Shown here: positions 60,665-64,000 of the stretch, one piece after another
Position numbering within the stretch: the first letter of the stretch is position 1
How the letters are laid out: each line of letters starts with the position of its first letter
Assembly (NCBI GenBank): GCA_963811705.1
Contig: CAWESL010000012.1
Span: forward strand, 62,001-126,000
Length of the DNA: 64,000 nt
Reading direction: 5' to 3'
DNA from: DATJPR01 sp963811705
Lineage (GTDB): Bacteria; Bacteroidota; Ignavibacteria; UBA10030; UBA6906
Made by a program: the position numbers and the translations under genes
Notes under the pieces: generated by a model
The model's database searches: none
Seen by the model: only the letters and a program-made list of their open reading frames with translations
What the model was told of the DNA's origin: nothing

Positions 60665-60916
60665 ATGGCATTTTATGTGTACGTTCTCTGGTCGGACAGC
60701 AAGGGTCGGACGTATGTTGGTCAAACGGCGGATGTGCCTCGTCGTTTGGCACAGCACAATGCTGGGAAAGTGCGTTCGACAAAAGGGCATAGGCCGTGGC
60801 GCGTGATCTATCGGGAAACGTACGGATCGCGCGCAGAAGCGGAAAAGCGTGAGTTGTGGTTCAAGAGTCCCGCAGGGCGACGGCACCTGCGGGACTTGTT
60901 GGCTCAGGGTCTCTAG
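60665..60916 (+). CDS. GIY-YIG nuclease, array copy 3
   Basis: An 83-residue protein, again indistinguishable from copies 1 and 2 (YVYVLWSDSKGRTYVGQTAD at the N-terminus, full catalytic set). The near-perfect identity, including synonymous positions, points to very recent duplication or gene conversion, or to assembly expansion of fewer real copies. Confidence 0.8.
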   Translation: MAFYVYVLWSDSKGRTYVGQTADVPRRLAQHNAGKVRSTKGHRPWRVIYRETYGSRAEAEKRELWFKSPAGRRHLRDLLAQGL

Positions 60917-60922
60917 CGAGGA

Positions 60923-61016
60923 TTGCGGTATCCAGGGTTCGCCGTCCCGTTCGCCAGAGCGAACGGGACGAGCCTCGATCCCGCCTCCGGCGGGATCGGG
61001 AATCCCTGCCTCTCCG
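60923..61016 (+). repeat. tRNA-Ser 3' part with T-loop insert, junction 3
   Basis: Same structure as the first two junctions; insert at 60942-61000. Confidence 0.9.
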
Positions 61017-61020
61017 CGTG

Positions 61021-61272
61021 ATGGCATTTTACGTGTACGTTCTCTGGTCAGACAGCAAGGGTCGGACGTATGTGGGACAAACGGCGGATGTAAATCGTCG
61101 TTTGGCACAGCACAATGCTGGGAAAGTACGTTCGACAAAAGGGCATAGGCCGTGGCGTGTGATCTATCGGGAAACGTACGGATCGCGCGCGGAAGCGAAA
61201 GAGCGTGAGTTGTGGTTGAAGAGTCCTGCAGGTCGACGACACCTGCGGGACTTGTTGGTTAGGGCCCTTTAG
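61021..61272 (+). CDS. GIY-YIG nuclease, array copy 4 (diverged)
   Basis: An 83-residue protein differing from the other copies at several residues: TADVNRRL instead of TADVPRRL, EAKERELWLKS instead of EAEKRELWFKS, and the C-terminus VRAL instead of AQGL. Many silent changes accompany them (for example ACGTGTACG, GTGGGACAA). Catalytic Tyr, Arg and Glu positions are kept, so the substitutions look selected for function rather than random decay. It is older than, or from a different source than, its neighbours. Confidence 0.83.
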   Translation: MAFYVYVLWSDSKGRTYVGQTADVNRRLAQHNAGKVRSTKGHRPWRVIYRETYGSRAEAKERELWLKSPAGRRHLRDLLVRAL

Positions 61273-61278
61273 CGAGAA

Positions 61279-61372
61279 TTGTGGTCTCCAGGGTTCGCCG
61301 TCCCGTTCGCCAGAGCGAACGGGACGAGCCTCGATCCCGCCTCCGGCGGGATCGGGAATCCCTGCCTCTCCG
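61279..61372 (+). repeat. tRNA-Ser 3' part with T-loop insert, junction 4 (diverged start)
   Basis: TTGTGGTCTCCAGGG replaces TTGCGGTATCCAGGG in the variable-arm part, whereas the insert (61298-61356) and the 3' acceptor part match the other junctions. The divergence therefore travels with copy 4 and stops at the T-arm. Confidence 0.88.
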
Positions 61373-61376
61373 CGTG

Positions 61377-61628
61377 ATGGCATTTTATGTGTACGTTCTC
61401 TGGTCGGACAGCAAGGGTCGGACGTATGTTGGTCAAACGGCGGATGTGCCTCGTCGTTTGGCACAGCACAATGCTGGGAAAGTGCGTTCGACAAAAGGGC
61501 ATAGGCCGTGGCGCGTGATCTATCGGGAAACGTACGGATTGCGCGCAGAAGCGGAAAAGCGTGAGTTGTGGTTCAAGAGTCCCGCAGGGCGACGGCACCT
61601 GCGGGACTTGTTGGCTCAGGGTCTCTAG
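61377..61628 (+). CDS. GIY-YIG nuclease, array copy 5
   Basis: An 83-residue protein equal to copies 1-3 except for one visible change (YGLRAEAEK instead of YGSRAEAEK). The catalytic residues are intact. It follows the diverged copy 4, so the near-identical copies are not simply contiguous; unequal crossing-over or conversion must have acted across copy 4. Confidence 0.8.
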   Translation: MAFYVYVLWSDSKGRTYVGQTADVPRRLAQHNAGKVRSTKGHRPWRVIYRETYGLRAEAEKRELWFKSPAGRRHLRDLLAQGL

Positions 61629-61634
61629 CGAGGA

Positions 61635-61666
61635 TTGCGGTATCCAGGGTTCGCCCTGCCTCTCCG
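61635..61666 (+). repeat. tRNA-Ser 3' part without insert, junction 5
   Basis: TTGCGGTATCCAGGGTTCG is joined directly to CCCTGCCTCTCCG: the 59-bp insert is absent together with the three following bases AAT. This could be an imprecise excision of the insert or an independent junction, and it is informative about how the insert moves. Confidence 0.85.
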
Positions 61667-61670
61667 CGTG

Positions 61671-61871
61671 ATGGCATTTTACGTGTACGTTCTCTGGTCG
61701 GACAGCAAGGGTCGGACGTATGTTGGTCAAACGGCGGATGTGCCTCGTCGTTTGGCACAGCACAATGCTGGGAAAGTGCGTTCGACAAAAGGGCATAGGC
61801 CGTGGCGCGTGATCTATTCAAGGTCATTCGGGGCTTCCTTGTCCCATTACCGGAGGATTCCCCGGCGCTAG
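61671..61871 (+). pseudogene. GIY-YIG nuclease, array copy 6, 3'-truncated
   Basis: The first 48 codons match the other copies up to RPWRVIY (about 61816). After that the sequence is unrelated and the frame ends at 61871 (SRSFGASLSHYRRIPRR). The lost part contains the catalytic Glu, so this copy is inactive. The break defines the right end of the array. Confidence 0.85.
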
Positions 61872-62173
61872 CGTTCGTCACCCTTCGTGCATAATCTTCC
61901 AATGTACCCCCTCGAGGCAGGAGAGCAGGTTCTTTGGAGCCGGCAGTCCGCTCGTTCACCGGATGGGGCTGCTTCCTTTGTCCCTTTCGCGCAGCCGGAA
62001 AATTGTTGACCCGAGAATTGTTCCATTGATTCTGCCTGCCGGATCTTGCAGTTTCCGGAGCTCCATTTTGCATCCCGGAGCGATTCCAAATGTCTGATGT
62101 CCCACCAGGTTCTCCTCGCCTCCCTCTCCGCGTCGTGGTTCCTTTCCACCTTGAATCCACCACATTTTCTTGT
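61872..62173. other. Region right of the array, nothing recognised
   Basis: About 300 bases between the truncated GIY-YIG copy and the NTF2-like remnant. Short open frames on both strands have no coding character. It may be decayed DNA that marks the far edge of an insertion. Confidence 0.4.
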
Positions 62174-62565
62174 GAGGAGGGCCTATGTTCAAATTCGTTG
62201 TTGCCTCATGATTCGCCTGCTGATTGCTCGTCGGATGTGCAGGGGAACGCCACGACCTCGTTTCTGAGGAGAAGCAAATGGAGGCATTCGTCAACGCCCA
62301 CGACATGGGCGTGTTCGCCAAGCTGCACGCGGACGATGTCGTCGTTCGGGGAGTCGATGGAACCATGGAAAACGGGAAGAATGAACTCGTGAAGTCGCTT
62401 GGTTCCATGCAGGCCGGCTTTCATGCCGAGTCTTCGCGATAGATGCAGTCGGGAGACACGGTCACCTGGATGTCCGTTGTCCGGTCCGATGCGGCTGCAA
62501 AGTCTGGTGTGATTCCGATGCGATGGAATGCGACGGCAGTCTTTGCATATTCTTTTGCGTCTTGA
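62174..62565 (+). pseudogene. Remnant of a lipoprotein with NTF2/SnoaL-like (DUF4440-type) domain
   Basis: ATG 62174 follows GAGGAGGG and begins a signal-like segment (MFKFVVAS) that stops at once. Another frame then gives a lipobox-like LLVGCAG and the helix typical of this fold (EEKQMEAFVNAHDMGVFAKLHADDVVV, MENGKNELVKSL). An in-frame TAG at 62440-62442 interrupts it, and the frame continues with SGDTVTWMSVVRSDAAAKSG and PMRWNATAVFAY, which fits the last strands of the fold. At least one frameshift and one stop therefore disrupt the gene. The remnant's end overlaps the aspartate kinase promoter. Confidence 0.6.
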
Positions 62566-62571
62566 TATATT
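62543..62571 (+). promoter_or_regulatory. Promoter of aspartate kinase
   Basis: TTGCAT (62543-62548), 17 bases, TATATT (62566-62571), giving a start about 33 bases before the ATG at 62611. The short leader leaves no room for a lysine riboswitch. Confidence 0.52.
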
Positions 62572-62610
62572 GCCGGATATCGGTGCTCCCCTCCACTTGC
62601 GGAATGCTTC

Positions 62611-63969
62611 ATGATCGTGATGAAATTCGGCGGCACATCCAATACGGATGCTGCCGCAATACGCAATGTCATCCGCATTGTCCACTCCCATCTTTCTTCC
62701 CACCCCGTCGTCGTCATCTCTGCGATCGCGCGCGCAACAAATGAACTGGAGCAGATAGCCCGATCAGCGGCGGCCGGAAGGGAAGGCGAGTCCAATGTTC
62801 TCATCGATCGACTGATCGCGCGGCACAGGGCCATCGCCGGCGAGTTGATTGCATCACCGGAGCGACGGGCGAGCCTTGAGTCGCTGCTGACCGATGCGGA
62901 TCGCGCATTGCGGCGAACGATCCAGGGGATCTCGATCGTGGGAGAACTGACCTCTCGGATGATGGACAGTGTTTGCTCCTATGGGGAACGGCTGTCGTCC
63001 GCGATTGTCGCGGCGGGGCTGGAGGAACACGACGTGCCCTCGGTGTGGGTTGATGCAAAAGAATTCATGATCACGAACGAGCAATTCGGCTCGGCGGCAC
63101 CGCTGATGGATGAAGTGAAGAATCGTCTTTCGCTTCGTGTCGTACCCCTCCTCCTCGAAGGAAAGGTCCCGGTGACGCAAGGGTTTATCGGCGCCACATT
63201 GGGCGGCGCGTACACGACGATGGGACGCGAGAGCTCGGATTTTTCCGCGTCGATCATCGGCGCAGCGATGAATGCTGAGCTTGTCCAAATCTGGACAGAT
63301 GTTGACGGCATTCTCACCGCGGACCCCGCGATTGTACGGAATCCAAGGATCGTTCGAGCGTTGTCATTCGAAGAAGCGATTGAACTCTCCTCGTTCGGCG
63401 CGAAGGTTCTGCATCCGAAGACCATGCTTCCGCTTCTTGAGGGTGGAATCCCGCTTGAGATCCGAAATTCACGGAACTCCAACGCCTCGGGAACGCGCGT
63501 CGAGGTACAGAAGGAGTTCCCCGAGCCGTCCGGATCGCTCAAATCTGTCACGTACCAGAAGGGACTGACGCTCTTCACGGTGAAAGCGGGCAGGCGATTT
63601 GACCGCTACCTGGTCTGGGACAGTGTTTTCAGCATTCTCGGCAGGCACGGCCTGCAATCGGACATGAGCGTCACTTCGGAATATTCGCTCGCCTTTGCGT
63701 TGAGGGGAGTGATTGACTCAGAGGGACTCCAACATGAGCTGGAAGAGTTTGGGGTGGTCCACGTCTTCCCGAACAAGGCGAGCATTAGCATTGTCGGGGA
63801 CACACTGCAGTCGTCCGCCGGCTTTGTGGCAAGACTGTTCCACGCGCTTTCCGACATGCCAATCGCGTTGATTTCGTTCGGCGCGTCGGACCTGAGTCTG
63901 ACGTTGGTCGTTGAAGAGTCCAGGGTCACCGAGGCTATAAACCTCCTCCACGCTGATCTCTTTGACTGA
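62611..63969 (+). CDS. lysC: Aspartate kinase
   Basis: A 452-residue enzyme that phosphorylates aspartate as the entry to lysine, threonine and methionine synthesis. The N-terminal catalytic domain has VMKFGGTSNTD (residues 3-13), GERLSSAIVA, TQGFIGATLGG..TTMGRESSDFSA and WTDVDGILTADP. Two C-terminal ACT domains follow (TLFTVKAGRRFDRYL..., NKASISIVGDTLQSSAGFVARLF), the usual site of lysine or threonine feedback. It is monofunctional, with no homoserine dehydrogenase fusion. ATG 62611 precedes the conserved KFGG by the normal distance. Confidence 0.95.
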   Translation: MIVMKFGGTSNTDAAAIRNVIRIVHSHLSSHPVVVISAIARATNELEQIARSAAAGREGESNVLIDRLIARHRAIAGELIASPERRASLESLLTDADRALRRTIQGISIVGELTSRMMDSVCSYGERLSSAIVAAGLEEHDVPSVWVDAKEFMITNEQFGSAAPLMDEVKNRLSLRVVPLLLEGKVPVTQGFIGATLGGAYTTMGRESSDFSASIIGAAMNAELVQIWTDVDGILTADPAIVRNPRIVRALSFEEAIELSSFGAKVLHPKTMLPLLEGGIPLEIRNSRNSNASGTRVEVQKEFPEPSGSLKSVTYQKGLTLFTVKAGRRFDRYLVWDSVFSILGRHGLQSDMSVTSEYSLAFALRGVIDSEGLQHELEEFGVVHVFPNKASISIVGDTLQSSAGFVARLFHALSDMPIALISFGASDLSLTLVVEESRVTEAINLLHADLFD

Positions 63970-64000
63970 TGCATTCCTCCTTATCTCGGATGGGCATCAA
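63970..64000. other. Right end of window
   Basis: Thirty-one bases after the aspartate kinase stop, with no feature that can be called. Confidence 0.3.

Larger units (their letters stand above)
59914..61816 (+). repeat. Tandem array of tRNA-Ser 3' part + GIY-YIG nuclease units (356-bp period)
   Basis: The unit consists of tRNA-Ser 3' part (from TTGCGG), GIY-YIG gene and the short link TAGCGAGGA. ATGs of consecutive genes lie at 59953, 60309, 60665, 61021, 61377 and 61671. The first five are exactly 356 bp apart; the last step is 294 bp because the T-loop insert is missing, and that copy is cut off at 61816. In units 2-5 the T-loop copy contains a 59-bp insert. Copies 1-3 and 5 are nearly identical while copy 4 is diverged, indicating recent amplification or conversion after an earlier duplication. 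This is not a CRISPR array. Confidence 0.93.

Noticed and set aside
60201..61494. Repeated 150-193-codon open frames on the minus strand of the GIY-YIG array
   Set aside because: They recur with the 356-bp period, run through tRNA fragments and hairpin inserts, and are rich in Pro/Arg/Ser/Cys without any domain. They are mirror frames of the GIY-YIG genes.
59914..61816. CRISPR array
   Set aside because: The repeat is 356 bp long, encodes a protein and has no spacers. No cas genes are present.
61868..62408. Minus-strand frames right of the array
   Set aside because: They are short, overlap each other, have no signal or domain, and lie opposite a recognisable NTF2-like remnant in part.
62443..62610. 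Lysine riboswitch upstream of aspartate kinase
   Set aside because: The predicted transcript leader is only about 33 bases, far too short for the L-box fold, and no matching helices were seen.

Overview
The window looks like chromosomal DNA of a moderately GC-rich, Gram-negative bacterium of the Bacteroidota/Ignavibacteria/Chlorobi superphylum. A secreted protein ends in a type IX secretion (T9SS) sorting domain (QNYPNPFNP motif plus the usual C-terminal beta domain). A propeller/Y_Y_Y sensor kinase, SusC/CarboxypepD-like secreted domains and a small GIY-YIG nuclease directly behind a tRNA also fit that group. The promoters I can read are close to the E. coli sigma-70 type (TTGAC-N17-TATATT) rather than the TTTG/TAnnTTTG type of Bacteroidia. 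This favours a deep branch such as Ignavibacteria-like lineages, but the assignment is an inference.

Layout. 0-1.4 kb (minus): a partial Asp-box exoprotein and a two-domain Ig-like lipoprotein. 1.7-7.9 kb: an ECF sigma factor, a membrane anti-sigma-like TPR protein and a membrane-anchored TPR-CHAT protease, then a convergent site-2 protease and a small secreted protein made of four 16-residue repeats; from about 3.7 to 9.4 kb the DNA is visibly more A+T-rich. 8.3-10.6 kb: two apparently frameshifted membrane-protein genes and an AAA+ enhancer-binding-like regulator without a GAFTGA loop. 10.6-17.9 kb: a membrane glycosyltransferase, then an M16 peptidase-alanine aminotransferase-nuoG-nuoH-nuoI operon. 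18-28.3 kb: a CNNM/CorC protein followed by a surface-polysaccharide block (UDP-GlcNAc 2-epimerase, two methyltransferases, a flippase, four GT2 enzymes) and nadD. 28.3-29.8 kb: tRNA-Arg(CCU), a DEDDh exonuclease, DUF302 and rhodanese proteins. 29.8-37.7 kb: the complete operon trpL-E-G-D-C-F-DAHP synthase-B-A, with a leader peptide carrying four consecutive Trp codons and a terminator hairpin. 37.7-41.6 kb: a two-component pair. 41.7-45.6 kb: a decayed and an intact T9SS cargo gene. 45.6-47.6 kb: a group II intron with its maturase. 47.8-58.9 kb: a DMT permease, a THI5/NMT1-PAS histidine kinase, a DnaJ-type chaperone, a PfkB kinase, an acyl-CoA synthetase, a 5'-nucleotidase, a P-loop kinase and an OPA-type MFS permease. 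59-61.9 kb: a standalone transposase-like HTH protein, then tRNA-Ser(CGA) followed by a tandem array of six GIY-YIG nuclease genes. 62.2-64 kb: a decayed NTF2-like gene and aspartate kinase.

The most unusual element is the array at 59.86-61.82 kb. It has five complete 83-codon GIY-YIG genes at an exact 356-bp period plus one truncated copy. Consecutive genes are separated by a copy of the tRNA-Ser 3' part whose T-loop is interrupted by a 59-bp double hairpin. Two other systems deserve attention. The sigma/anti-sigma/CHAT/S2P neighbourhood could form a complete regulated-intramembrane-proteolysis circuit. The trp attenuator promoter is placed so that the leader peptide AUG would fall at about +1, which implies a leaderless leader-peptide mRNA.
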